Shown here: positions 33,945 through 42,177 of the stretch, one piece after another
How positions within the stretch are numbered: the stretch's first letter is position 1
Layout of the letters: the number at the start of each line of letters is the position of its first letter
Notes under the pieces: generated by a model
Databases searched by the model: none
What the model was told of the DNA's origin: nothing
Seen by the model: the letters and a program-made list of their open reading frames with translations, nothing else
Translations under genes and position numbers: made by a program
NCBI RefSeq assembly: GCF_002095395.1
Contig: NZ_MJEI01000101.1
Coordinates: forward strand, 112,307-176,306
DNA from: Williamsia sp. 1135
GTDB taxonomy: Bacteria; Actinomycetota; Actinomycetes; Mycobacteriales; Mycobacteriaceae
Length of the DNA: 64,000 bases
Direction: 5' to 3'

Positions 33945-35227
33945 GAGTCCTGATCGTGTCGTGGGAGTACCCGCCGGTGGTCGTCGGCGGCCTCGGTCGT
34001 CATGTCCATCACCTGGCGGTGGAGTTGGCCGGCGCCGGCCACGATGTGGTGGTGCTTTCCCGCCAGCCCAGCGGTAGCGATGGTCTGAGCCACCCCGGCA
34101 GCGACCGCGTCTCCGAGGGCGTCCGGGTGATCGCAGCCGCCGAGGATCCTCCGCACTTCGTGTTCGGCGAGGACATGATGGCCTGGGTACTGGCGATGGG
34201 CCACTCGCTCATCCGCGCAGGCTTGAAGCTCGGCGACTCGAAAAACCTTGGTGTCAAAGGGCCCTGGATCCCCGATGTCGTACACGCCCACGACTGGCTG
34301 GTGGCGCACCCGGCGATCGCACTCGCCGAACACTTCGACGTACCCCTGGTGAGTACCTTCCACGCCACCGAAGCCGGCCGGCACAGCGGCTGGGTCAGCG
34401 GTCGGGTCAACAAGCAGGTCCATTCGGTCGAGTGGTGGCTCGCCGCGGAATCGGACGCTCTGATCACGTGTTCTGTGTCGATGCACGATGAGGTCAACAG
34501 GCTCTTCGGGCCCGAGCTCGCCGAAATCCACACCATCCACAACGGCATCGACATCGACGCCTGGCCGTTCGCCGCGCGAACCCGACATACCAGTGGCCCC
34601 GAGCTGTTGTTCGCAGGCCGGCTCGAATACGAGAAGGGCCTGCAAGACGCGATCGCGGCGCTTGCCCGCGTTCGCCGGACACACCCGGGCACCACGCTCA
34701 CCGTCGCCGGGGACGGAACCCAGCTGGCCTGGCTGCAGGAGGTCGCACGCAAGCATCGTGTCTCGCGGGCGGTCCGCTTCGTCGGAAGCGTCGACCGCAC
34801 AGGTCTGACCACACTGCTGCATCGGTGCGACGCCATCGTGCTCCCCAGCCGGTACGAACCCTTCGGAATCGTCGCACTGGAGGCAGCTGCGACCGGGGCA
34901 CCGCTGGTGACCTCCACCGCGGGCGGGCTCGGCGAGGCGGTCACCGACGGGGTCACCGGCATGAGCTTCGCCCCCGGCGACGTCACCGGATTGACCGCCG
35001 CGATCCGCGGTACCCTCACCGACCCCGAGGCCGCGCAGAATCGCGCGATCGCCGCACGCCATCGTGTCGCGGAGGGCTTCGCGTGGAATCAGGTCGCCCA
35101 GCGCACGGCCGGCGTCTATCTCGGCGCCAAACGCCGCATCCGCCGTCCACTGGGACGGCCGAACATCGTCGAACGTCCGCTGCCCGAACGAGATCCGGCG
35201 AAGCCGGTCGACATCATTCTCCCTTAG
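33941..35227 (+). CDS. GT4 glycogen-synthase-like alpha-glucosyltransferase (Rv3032-like)
   Basis: 428 aa, GT-B fold. The first Rossmann domain carries the glycogen-synthase-type loop PPVVVGGLGRHV; the second has LLFAGRLEYEKG and the EPFGIVALE motif around residues 305-313. In M. tuberculosis Rv3032 elongates alpha-1,4-glucans and is needed for methylglucose lipopolysaccharide. Its 3' end overlaps the convergent hexapeptide transferase gene by 14 nt. Confidence 0.92.
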   Translation: MRVLIVSWEYPPVVVGGLGRHVHHLAVELAGAGHDVVVLSRQPSGSDGLSHPGSDRVSEGVRVIAAAEDPPHFVFGEDMMAWVLAMGHSLIRAGLKLGDSKNLGVKGPWIPDVVHAHDWLVAHPAIALAEHFDVPLVSTFHATEAGRHSGWVSGRVNKQVHSVEWWLAAESDALITCSVSMHDEVNRLFGPELAEIHTIHNGIDIDAWPFAARTRHTSGPELLFAGRLEYEKGLQDAIAALARVRRTHPGTTLTVAGDGTQLAWLQEVARKHRVSRAVRFVGSVDRTGLTTLLHRCDAIVLPSRYEPFGIVALEAAATGAPLVTSTAGGLGEAVTDGVTGMSFAPGDVTGLTAAIRGTLTDPEAAQNRAIAARHRVAEGFAWNQVAQRTAGVYLGAKRRIRRPLGRPNIVERPLPERDPAKPVDIILP

Positions 35228-35960
35228 CAGCAGCCTTCTTGCGCTCGATGTCGGCCAGGGCCCGTTCCAGTTCTGCGCGCTCCTGTGCGTTGGTGGCCCA
35301 GTCGTCCTTGCGGTTCTTGACCACTCGCGCCGGAGCGCCGACAGCGATCGAGAAGTCGGGGATCACGCCCTTGACGACGGCGTGTGAACCGAGCACGCAC
35401 CCACGGCCGACCACCGTGTTGCGCAGCACCGAGACCTTCGCGGCAATCCACGTGTCGGGACCGATCCGGACCGGACCCTTGACGATCCCCTGATCCTTGA
35501 TCGCGACGGTGATGTCGTCCATCTTGTGGTCGAAGTCGCAGATGTAGCACCAATCGGCGACCAGCGTCGACGCGCCGAACTCGATGTCGAGGTAGGTGTT
35601 GACGACGTTGTTCTCGCCGAACACGACCTTGTCGCCGATCTTGAGGGAGCCCTCGTGGCATCGGATCGAGTTCCCGTCACCGATGTGCACCCAGCGCCCG
35701 ATCTCCATCCGCGACAACTCCGGGGTCGCGTGGATCTCGACGTCCTTGCCCAGGAACACCATTCCCCGCAGCACCACATGCGGATTGGCAAGCCGGAACC
35801 GCAGCAGTCGCGCATAGCGCACGAGGTACCAGGGCGAGTACGCCCGATTGGCGATCACCCAGTGCAACGACTCCCGGGTCAGGAACCTGGCCTGCGCTTT
35901 GTCTCGGCGCCGGCCTGCCCGCCACCGGCGATGCAGCGGGGCATTCCACATGCTCGTCAT
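35214..35960 (-). CDS. Left-handed beta-helix (hexapeptide) acyltransferase (Rv3034c-like)
   Basis: 248 aa. After a basic N-terminal helix, residues about 65-220 are hexapeptide repeats (EIGRWVHIGDGN, KIGDKVVFGENN, RIGPDTWIAAKVSVLRNTVVGRGCVLGSHAVVKGVIP), followed by a charged coiled-coil tail. Trimeric transferases of this class acetylate or acylate sugars. Lying in the methylglucose-lipopolysaccharide cluster, it may add one of the acyl groups; that is inference. Confidence 0.85.
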   Translation of the reverse strand: MTSMWNAPLHRRWRAGRRRDKAQARFLTRESLHWVIANRAYSPWYLVRYARLLRFRLANPHVVLRGMVFLGKDVEIHATPELSRMEIGRWVHIGDGNSIRCHEGSLKIGDKVVFGENNVVNTYLDIEFGASTLVADWCYICDFDHKMDDITVAIKDQGIVKGPVRIGPDTWIAAKVSVLRNTVVGRGCVLGSHAVVKGVIPDFSIAVGAPARVVKNRKDDWATNAQERAELERALADIERKKAAAKGE

Positions 35961-36047
35961 GTCTAGGAACCCTAATCGACACCGTTACCGGGTCGTGCTG
36001 GTCGTTCGCGATAGGCTCACGGGCGATCAAGAGAAGTGCGAGTGACG

Positions 36048-37364
36048 ATGAGGAGCACGATGCGCCGCCGGACCACCACACGCGCCCTGTTGGTGCTGGT
36101 GCCACTGCTCGCGGTGCTGATCAGCTCCTGTTCGGACGGCGTCGACGACGTCCGTTCGATCCCGAGTGCAGGGTGGTCGAGCTTCGGCGGCAACGCCCAG
36201 AACTCGAACTTCGTCTATCCCGAGGTCAGCGATGAACTCACGCTGTCCTGGTCGCGGCCGGTCGGAGGACCGATCTCGGCTCCGCTGACCATCTCCGGAC
36301 GCTCCAGTGTCGGCGTCACCGCCGGCACCGAGTCGGGGTGCAACACATTCCTGTTCGACCCTCGCGCCGGCCGGAAGAACTTCTGTAAGCACCTCGCCGA
36401 CGGTGTTCAGCTCAATGCCATGCTCGTCGATCAGTACGAGAACATCTACCTCGGTGAGGCGGGTACCTTTTTCGGGCTCACCGGATCCGGGGACGTCCGC
36501 TGGCGCTTCGGCACCGTGGGAGTGCCGCTCTCGGCGAAGTTCGCGGCACCCGGACTGGTGTTGATGACCAGTCACCTGGGCCAGATCCTGCTGTTCGATT
36601 CGCAGACCGGCAAACTCGCGGCTCCGGGCATCGCCTTGCGCCCGGATGCCGACCCGAATCAGCCGCTGTACGGCCTCGGTGACTGCGTGTCCGGCGGCCC
36701 CCGCTGCCCCGTGCAGGCACCGCCCGCCGTCGACTCGGACCGGGAACGTTTCTATCTGAACTACTGGCCCGAGGGTGCCATCGCGTCCCAGGTGCGCGGC
36801 TACGAATACGCCGAGCAAGACGGTGGGCGCGGTATCCGCGAATCGTGGCAGGCCGAGATCCCCGGCGGTGTCATCGGCCCGCCGACGTTGTCCGCGGACC
36901 GTCGCACGGTGTACGTCTTCAACCGGCTCGGCAGCATATACGCCCTCGACGCATTGACCGGGACCCCGAAGTGGGACTACTTCGTCGACAACTACGGGTT
37001 CGCGACCATGACCATCACACCAGACGGGTTGCTCATCCCCACCGGAGTCCTCGACTCACCGGTCAGAGCATTCAAAGACGAAGGCGACAAAGCGGTTCCG
37101 GTGTGGCAGCGCACGGATCTGCGGTCGGTCAGCCTCTCGGCCCTCACCAACTACGGCACCGCCTGGACCGTGGTCCGGAAACAGGGCGAGGACGAGCTCA
37201 CCCTGATGGAACTGAACGCCGCCGACGGAACCACCAACCGCGAACTGGCCATTCCGGGTTCGGTCGGTTTCACCACCGGGGTCGCAGTGTCGGCGTCCGG
37301 TCAGGTCGCCACCGCCACCAACCTGGGCGAGGTCTACTTCTACGACCTGCCGAAGCAGCAGTAG
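36048..37364 (+). CDS. Lipoprotein with PQQ-like beta-propeller (Rv3035-like)
   Basis: About 438 aa. Lipobox LISSC places the lipidated residue at Cys28. The rest folds as WD/PQQ-like blades (for example GSIYALDALTGTPKWDYFVDNYGFATMTITPDG), resembling BamB or quinoprotein repeats without an obvious cofactor site. The start is uncertain: GTG 36042 or 36036 are alternatives, with AGAGAAG at 36030-36036. It is in the same place as Rv3035. Role unknown. Confidence 0.8.
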   Translation: MRSTMRRRTTTRALLVLVPLLAVLISSCSDGVDDVRSIPSAGWSSFGGNAQNSNFVYPEVSDELTLSWSRPVGGPISAPLTISGRSSVGVTAGTESGCNTFLFDPRAGRKNFCKHLADGVQLNAMLVDQYENIYLGEAGTFFGLTGSGDVRWRFGTVGVPLSAKFAAPGLVLMTSHLGQILLFDSQTGKLAAPGIALRPDADPNQPLYGLGDCVSGGPRCPVQAPPAVDSDRERFYLNYWPEGAIASQVRGYEYAEQDGGRGIRESWQAEIPGGVIGPPTLSADRRTVYVFNRLGSIYALDALTGTPKWDYFVDNYGFATMTITPDGLLIPTGVLDSPVRAFKDEGDKAVPVWQRTDLRSVSLSALTNYGTAWTVVRKQGEDELTLMELNAADGTTNRELAIPGSVGFTTGVAVSASGQVATATNLGEVYFYDLPKQQ

Positions 37365-37393
37365 CCCCGGCCTTCGCGCACACGGGCGCGAAG

Positions 37394-38584
37394 TCAGGTC
37401 TGCCGCACCCCGGCCTCGCAGATGAACATCGCCCCGGCCCTGCCGATGCGGGTGATCACGACTGCCAGCGATCGGGACCCCTTGAGCTTGAGTCGTTTAC
37501 GCAGTCGATCGGGATCCAGGTCGACGCCGCGCACCATGATCTCGACAGTCCCGCAATCCAATTCGGCCAGGCGGCGTTTGAGATGCTTCTCGGAGAACCC
37601 CATCTGCTCGATCACCCGCCAGCCACGCTCTCCGACCGGGAGTTCGTCGCCGCTGAGGTAGGCGATCTGCGGATCGAGTTGCCACAGACCGTGCATCTTG
37701 GCGAAGTGACGAACGAGTCCGGCTCTGATGACGGCGCCGTCGGGATCCATGATCCAGGTACCCACGTCATCCACATCCGCCGAATCGTCGGCGGCGTCGG
37801 TGATCTCGAAACCTGCGCCTCCCGTGCGGATCACCGTGGCACGGCGGCGTACCCCGGTCCGTGGTTCCGACCACAGGCAGGCCTCTCGCACACCACCGTT
37901 CAACGACACCAACTGCACCTCACCCGCGAATCCGTAGCGGTCGCGTAGGAGCCGGTAGTCGATCCCGGGTGCCGACTTCACCACCAGCGGCCGGCCCGCG
38001 TACACGGCGAGCACGTCCAGCAGGGGCGGTTCTGTGTCCTCGAGGCGGAAGCTGCGTCGGCCACCACTGCGGCGGGCCGGATCGGCGATGACGACGTCGG
38101 CGTCACTCGTCGGCGTGAGTGCATCGGCGCGAGCCAGAGTCGCGCCGGGAACATTGTGGGCCGCCATCGCCAGGCGGACGCGATCGAGGTCGCTACCGAT
38201 CACGCGCCCGATACCGTCCTGGACGGTGAGGGCTCCGAGATCAGCGCCGATCGAACAGGTGACGTCATGCACGGTGGCACCCGGGTACCGATCCGCGATC
38301 TCGGCGGCGCGGTGTTCGGCGACCGGATATGCAGTGGCCTGTTGCAGCGCATCGTTCGTCAGCAACAGCCGTCCGGGATCCCTGAGTTTTCCGGCCGCCT
38401 TCCGACGACAGATGATGGTCTCCACCAACGCCGCCTGATGGTCGGGAAACCGGCGCGAGAGCTTCTCGATGTCGGCGAGCATCGTGTCGGATTGCAATGC
38501 AAGCGAATCAGCGAATTCCAAAGCACTGCGCCCGGATTCGGAACGCAGAAACGCAACGTCGTCGATCGTGAAGTCGTAGCCCAC
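37394..38584 (-). CDS. THUMP-like class I methyltransferase (Rv3037c-like)
   Basis: 396 aa. The middle domain contains DVTCSIGADLGAL (SAM loop), VIGSDLDRVRLAMA and VVIADPARRSGGRR, a DPPR-like motif typical of RNA or sugar methyltransferases. The C-terminal domain (about 320-390) resembles a THUMP-like module. Start is GTG 38584. The divergent HNH gene begins 36 nt away, so their promoters overlap. Confidence 0.8.
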   Translation of the reverse strand: MGYDFTIDDVAFLRSESGRSALEFADSLALQSDTMLADIEKLSRRFPDHQAALVETIICRRKAAGKLRDPGRLLLTNDALQQATAYPVAEHRAAEIADRYPGATVHDVTCSIGADLGALTVQDGIGRVIGSDLDRVRLAMAAHNVPGATLARADALTPTSDADVVIADPARRSGGRRSFRLEDTEPPLLDVLAVYAGRPLVVKSAPGIDYRLLRDRYGFAGEVQLVSLNGGVREACLWSEPRTGVRRRATVIRTGGAGFEITDAADDSADVDDVGTWIMDPDGAVIRAGLVRHFAKMHGLWQLDPQIAYLSGDELPVGERGWRVIEQMGFSEKHLKRRLAELDCGTVEIMVRGVDLDPDRLRKRLKLKGSRSLAVVITRIGRAGAMFICEAGVRQT

Positions 38585-38620
38585 AGGTATAACAGTATCG
38601 ATGCCACCGAAGAGGAGAAC

Positions 38621-39367
38621 GTGAACCGACGCAAACCCCGATCCCACCGTCTGCGGGGCCGGGCCGCCGGTCCCGTGGGGCTGATCGCACTGGTCGTCAT
38701 TGGAGCTCTGACCTGGGTCGGCCTGAACGTCGGAGGCGGCGACCAGGACGAGGCCGCGTCACCGACGACATCGGCTGCCCCTCCCCCGCTCTCGTCGCCC
38801 TCCTCTGCGCGGACACAACTCGACACGCTCGTCGTCAAGGGGCGATCCCCGAAAACCGGCTATGAACGCAGCGAGTTCGGGCAGGCCTGGACCGACGACG
38901 TCAACGTCCCCGACGGCCACAACGGGTGCGACACCCGCAACGACATCTTGCGCCGCGACCTCTCAGCCATCACCGTCAAACCCGGGTCCCGGGGGTGCGT
39001 GGTGCTCTCCGGAGTCCTCGTCGACCCCTACTCGGGTAAGACCATTGACTTCCTCCGTGGCGAAAAGACTTCTCCCGCAGTGCAGATCGACCACGTCGTC
39101 GCGATGTCAGACGCCTGGCAGAAGGGCGCCGCCCAGTGGGACGAGGCCAAGCGCACCGACTTCGCCAATGACCCCACCAACCTGCAGGCCACAGACGGGC
39201 CGACCAATCAGCAGAAGGGCAACGGCGACACCGCCACCTGGCTCCCGCCGAACAAGACCTACCGATGCACGTACGTCAGCAGGCAGATCGACGTCAAAGC
39301 CCGCTACGGGCTCTGGGTCACCGCTGCCGAAAAGGACGCGATGGCGAAGGTACTGACCACCTGCTGA
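38621..39367 (+). CDS. Exported HNH/DUF1524-type nuclease-like protein
   Basis: 248 aa. One N-terminal membrane or signal helix (18-36), a Ser/Pro/Ala linker (45-65), then an HNH-like domain of the GmrSD C-terminal class. QIDHVVAM carries Asp157-His158, and NDPTNLQATDGPTNQQKG supplies the Asn residues. Cysteines 103, 126 and others could pair outside the cytosol. It may be a secreted or membrane-tethered DNase. AGAGGAGA before GTG 38621 fixes the start. Confidence 0.8.
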   Translation: MNRRKPRSHRLRGRAAGPVGLIALVVIGALTWVGLNVGGGDQDEAASPTTSAAPPPLSSPSSARTQLDTLVVKGRSPKTGYERSEFGQAWTDDVNVPDGHNGCDTRNDILRRDLSAITVKPGSRGCVVLSGVLVDPYSGKTIDFLRGEKTSPAVQIDHVVAMSDAWQKGAAQWDEAKRTDFANDPTNLQATDGPTNQQKGNGDTATWLPPNKTYRCTYVSRQIDVKARYGLWVTAAEKDAMAKVLTTC

Positions 39368-39368
39368 C

Positions 39369-39432
39369 CCGATCTTGGTGGGTTTTGGCGAGCGTTTTCC
39401 CTGGTGGCGTTCGCCAGAACCCACCACTTTCG
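39369..39432. repeat. Dispersed intergenic palindrome, copy 3 (after the HNH gene)
   Basis: TGGTGGGTTTTGGCGA (39376-39391) and TCGCCAGAACCCACCA (39411-39426) pair with one mismatch around a 19-nt loop. The flanks are CCGA and TCGG. The element begins 2 nt after the HNH stop codon and ends just before the merR promoter. Confidence 0.75.
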
Positions 39433-39435
39433 GGC

Positions 39436-39466
39436 TTGACGTTCACGCAGCGTCAACCTCTAGCGT
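39436..39466 (+). promoter_or_regulatory. MerR-type promoter/operator
   Basis: -35 TTGACG (39436-39441) and -10 TAGCGT (39461-39466) are 19 bp apart, the over-long spacing typical of MerR-controlled promoters. The dyad TTGACG-N9-CGTCAA lies inside the spacer. Autoregulation of the next gene is likely. Confidence 0.6.
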
Positions 39467-39511
39467 CATGATGGGTCGGAGATACCGGCCGAGTTCAGGT
39501 GGAGGTGGCAG

Positions 39512-40273
39512 ATGTCGTGGTCGATAGTGGAGGTCGCCCGGATGTCCGGGGTCACATCGCGGACCCTGCGTCACTACGACGAGATCGGCCTGCTGCCGGC
39601 CGCCGGAGTGCGGAGCAACGGTTACCGCTACTACGAATCGGATGATCTGTTGCGGCTGCAGCAGATTCGGGTGTTGCGGGAACTCGATCTCGGGCTCGCC
39701 GAGATCCAGGCGATACTCGACGAGCAGTCCGACCAGGTCGAGGCCCTGCGCGGCCACCACGCGAGATTGCTGCGTGAACGCGACCGGCTCACGCTGGTGG
39801 CGCACACCGTTGCGCGCACCATCGAAGAACTCGAAAAACATTCAGGAGACAGCGAGATGTCACATATCAACCGACCGGAGAATCTCTTCGAGGGGTTCGA
39901 CCCCACCGAGTACGACGACGAGGCCAGGGAACGCTGGCCCGAACAGTGGCAGGAGTCGAAGGACCGTACAGCTGCGATGACACCCGCGGACATCGAGCGG
40001 CTGCAACACGAGCAGACCGCCGCGATGATCCGCATGGCCGAACTCATGAGCGCCGGAACCGAAGTCGGCGACCCCGCGGTCCAGGCAGAGATCGATGCCG
40101 CCTACCGGACGATCTGCACGATGTGGACCCCGGACGCCACAGCGTTCAAGTGCCTGGGAGACATGTACGTCGACGATCCGCGGTTCACCGCGACGTACGA
40201 CAAGATCGCCCTCGGGCTGGCGGCGTACTACCGCGACGCGATGGCTGTCTACGCCGATTCGATGCTCCTGTGA
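39512..40273 (+). CDS. MerR family regulator with TipAS-like ligand domain
   Basis: 253 aa, TipAL-like. The winged helix-turn-helix starts at WSIVEVARMSGVTSRTLRHYDEIGLL. A coiled coil spans about 75-115, and the C-terminal TipAS-type all-helical domain is about 145-250. Such regulators bind drugs or peptides and untwist 19-bp-spaced promoters. GGTGGAGGTGG precedes the ATG. Confidence 0.88.
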   Translation: MSWSIVEVARMSGVTSRTLRHYDEIGLLPAAGVRSNGYRYYESDDLLRLQQIRVLRELDLGLAEIQAILDEQSDQVEALRGHHARLLRERDRLTLVAHTVARTIEELEKHSGDSEMSHINRPENLFEGFDPTEYDDEARERWPEQWQESKDRTAAMTPADIERLQHEQTAAMIRMAELMSAGTEVGDPAVQAEIDAAYRTICTMWTPDATAFKCLGDMYVDDPRFTATYDKIALGLAAYYRDAMAVYADSMLL

Positions 40274-40396
40274 TGGCCGGCAGCCGTCGGTAATCGGGAT
40301 GCATCATCGTCCTGCCCCGCGGTACGGTGGCCACGTGATCCATCGAGACGAAGCAGGTGCCGGCGCCCCGCGCGCCGCATCGAGATGACTGCGCCC

Positions 40397-40423
40397 CGCA
40401 GCCGACCCCAACGGTCGGCTGCG
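40397..40423. terminator. Strong hairpin between merR and the FBP gene
   Basis: CGCAGCCGACC (40397-40407) and GGTCGGCTGCG (40413-40423) form a perfect 11-bp stem with a 5-nt loop. No U-run follows. The remaining sequence of the 262-nt gap shows no gene. Confidence 0.5.
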
Positions 40424-40535
40424 TAGCCATGTCCTCGCCCCGACGCCGTCGGGGATTCGACTCACCGCGTCACGGACGCGGCTCTCCAATGGCAGGTATC
40501 GCGCATCAGCAGATGCTTGCCGGGATGGATGCACC

Positions 40536-41033
40536 ATGCAGCACCTCACTCACCAACAGATCATCGACTCATTTCGTGGCGCGACGCGCAGCGAGATCAA
40601 GCGGGTCACCTTTCCGGCCGATTTCGACGAGACCGACTTCGACGCACTCGATTTCTACGGATGGCGGGACCGCAAGATCCCGCGCCGCGGGTACATCTGT
40701 GTGCCCCACCAGGGCGACCTCGTGACGCTGCTGTTGACGCAGGCTGACGCCGTACCGAAGAGGCGAGCGATGTGCGCTTGGTGCCGCGACGTCAACCTCA
40801 CCAGCGTGGCAGTGATGTTCTCGACTCGTCGGGCGGGACAGGCCGGGCGACGCGGCGATACGATCGGCGTCCTCGTGTGTGAGGACTTCAGCTGTCCACG
40901 GAACGCTCGTCGACTTCCGCCGGCCTTCCACAAAGCCACCGACCTCGATGGGTTGCGGGCCGAAGCGGTGGCGGGGCTGAGGCAACGCGTCGAGGCGTTC
41001 GTCTCCAATGCGTTGTCAGTCGAGGACGTCTGA
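40536..41033 (+). CDS. FBP-type zinc-finger protein (elongation factor G-binding like)
   Basis: 165 aa. The C-terminal treble-clef zinc finger has Cys80 and Cys83 (CAWC) with Cys115 and Cys120 (CEDFSC), as in FusB/FBP proteins that bind EF-G and in staphylococci confer fusidic acid resistance. The N-terminal part (TFPADFDETDFDALDFYGWRD) is also typical. Actinobacterial members are not known resistance genes. It is the last host gene before the integrated element. Confidence 0.8.
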   Translation: MQHLTHQQIIDSFRGATRSEIKRVTFPADFDETDFDALDFYGWRDRKIPRRGYICVPHQGDLVTLLLTQADAVPKRRAMCAWCRDVNLTSVAVMFSTRRAGQAGRRGDTIGVLVCEDFSCPRNARRLPPAFHKATDLDGLRAEAVAGLRQRVEAFVSNALSVEDV

Positions 41034-41050
41034 TCGCTTGCCGGGAAGAA

Positions 41051-41080
41051 AAGACCCCCACCGGAGATGGTGGGGGTCTT
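41051..41080. terminator. Bidirectional terminator at the left host boundary
   Basis: AAGACCCCCACC (41051-41062) pairs with GGTGGGGGTCTT (41069-41080), with T-rich flanks on both sides. It ends the FBP gene. Before integration it would also have been the terminator of the methyltransferase gene whose old last codons are at 41103-41144. Confidence 0.85.
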
Positions 41081-41108
41081 CTTCTGTGCCTTCGGACCGA
41101 TCTCAGTT

Positions 41109-41144
41109 CGGCTTCGTGCCGGTGACGATCACGTTGTAGAAGAA
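41109..41144. other. attL of the integrated element
   Basis: 36-nt segment matching 56762-56797 at 33 positions; the last 20 nt, ACGATCACGTTGTAGAAGAA, are identical. Read on the minus strand from 41144 to 41103 it encodes FFYNVIVTGTKPN followed by TGA, the displaced end of the host methyltransferase. Confidence 0.85.
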
Positions 41145-41248
41145 TCACGTGCTGGACGTTTGTGACGTTGGCTGTCTCGGACAAGCGTCGATCGGGGCAG
41201 GTCAGGGGCGTTAGCTGCGTTGGTTGCAGTTGGCGGCTTGTAGGCCAG

Positions 41249-41269
41249 CTGCGGACGCACTGCGGACGG
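41249..41269 (+). repeat. Arm-type integrase site, left end
   Basis: Two copies of CTGCGGACG separated by CA, ending in an extra G. The identical 21-nt sequence occurs at 56707-56727 in the same orientation inside the other end of the element. Confidence 0.7.
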
Positions 41270-41344
41270 CGGCGCTGAGTGCCCGCCAGCGGTTGCGAGG
41301 GGCGCGTTTCAAACGCGACCCTTCCGAACTCTCCTCGAAGCGCC

Positions 41345-41481
41345 TTTTCAGGAACAAACCTGATATCCGCCTGGCGGATGCTCAGGTTCTTCCCGGCTCC
41401 GGTAAAAACCTGACACTTTTCACGGTTGACAGTGAAAAGTGCGCGAGAACCCTCTGGTGAGCACCGCCCTCAAAGGCGGTG
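41345..41481. other. Inverted-repeat cluster at the left end of the element
   Basis: The 41145-41484 gap has no gene. It holds TCAGG/CCTGA words at 41348, 41359, 41382 and 41409 in alternating orientation, and a nested hairpin around ATCCGCC-GGCGGAT (41364-41378). A perfect 10-bp stem CACTTTTCAC/GTGAAAAGTG (41414-41441) and a 7-bp stem CACCGCC/GGCGGTG (41462-41481) follow. Some are probably terminators for the minus-strand gene at 41485; others may be protein-binding sites in attP. Confidence 0.5.
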
Positions 41482-41484
41482 AGT

Positions 41485-42081
41485 CTAGTCCACGCTCTTC
41501 GGGCGAGGCGGGGGTCGCTTCTTCACCTCGAGGTACTTGCCCTGCCGAGAGGAACCCAGATCATCCTCCGTGGGTGTCCTTTTCGGTGCGGGCCGTGGCG
41601 TCGCCGGACGACTTTTTTTCGGCGGAGCGGCGCGCATGTTGATCGCTGTCACGAATGCACCGAAGCCACTCAGCAGCAGCACGAGACCACATATGATCGC
41701 CCAGGCCACTGAGCCGGACGAGATGGACACAGCCAGTCCTATTGCGGCTATGGCGACAATCCCCAGCATTGTCAGCAGCGTGTCCATAGGGGTGTTCTGT
41801 TTTGGTTCACTCCGCGGCTTGGATGCCGCGCCCTGCGTCGGAGGAACCGTCGTCGGTTTGTACGGCTTAGCGTTGCCCATCTGGTTGTAGGTGCCGCACG
41901 CCTGGCAATACAGCTTCTTCTTCGCCACCAATGGAGCAGCAGCCCCCGCGACACCCAGCGTCGCAACGCCGGCGGTCACACCGATCACCTTGGCTCGACG
42001 GGTCCGCTTCTCGCTGAAGTTTCTGCCACCGCACGCGGCGCACCGAAAGTTGCCGTCGTCGTCGAGCTGAATATCCTGCAT
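41485..42081 (-). CDS. Zinc-ribbon membrane protein at the edge of the element
   Basis: 198 aa. The N-terminal zinc ribbon uses CAAC (near 14-17) and CQAC (near 60), split by a hydrophobic glycine/alanine stretch (VIGVTAGVATLGVAGAAAPLV). Two further membrane helices follow (LLTMLGIVAIAAIGLAVSIS and VAWAIICGLVLLLSGFGAFV), then a basic Pro-rich tail. No known family. Lying next to attL and apart from the main minus-strand operon, it fits an accessory cargo gene, for example superinfection exclusion. That is speculation. Confidence 0.6.
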   Translation of the reverse strand: MQDIQLDDDGNFRCAACGGRNFSEKRTRRAKVIGVTAGVATLGVAGAAAPLVAKKKLYCQACGTYNQMGNAKPYKPTTVPPTQGAASKPRSEPKQNTPMDTLLTMLGIVAIAAIGLAVSISSGSVAWAIICGLVLLLSGFGAFVTAINMRAAPPKKSRPATPRPAPKRTPTEDDLGSSRQGKYLEVKKRPPPRPKSVD

Positions 42082-42177
42082 GCGCAAAACATAGCGTGCT
42101 GCAGATCTCCAAGCGTCCGATATGAACGCAGATCAATCGTTCGGACTGCGCGTCGGGTGTCGTGAGACGATTCGTGT

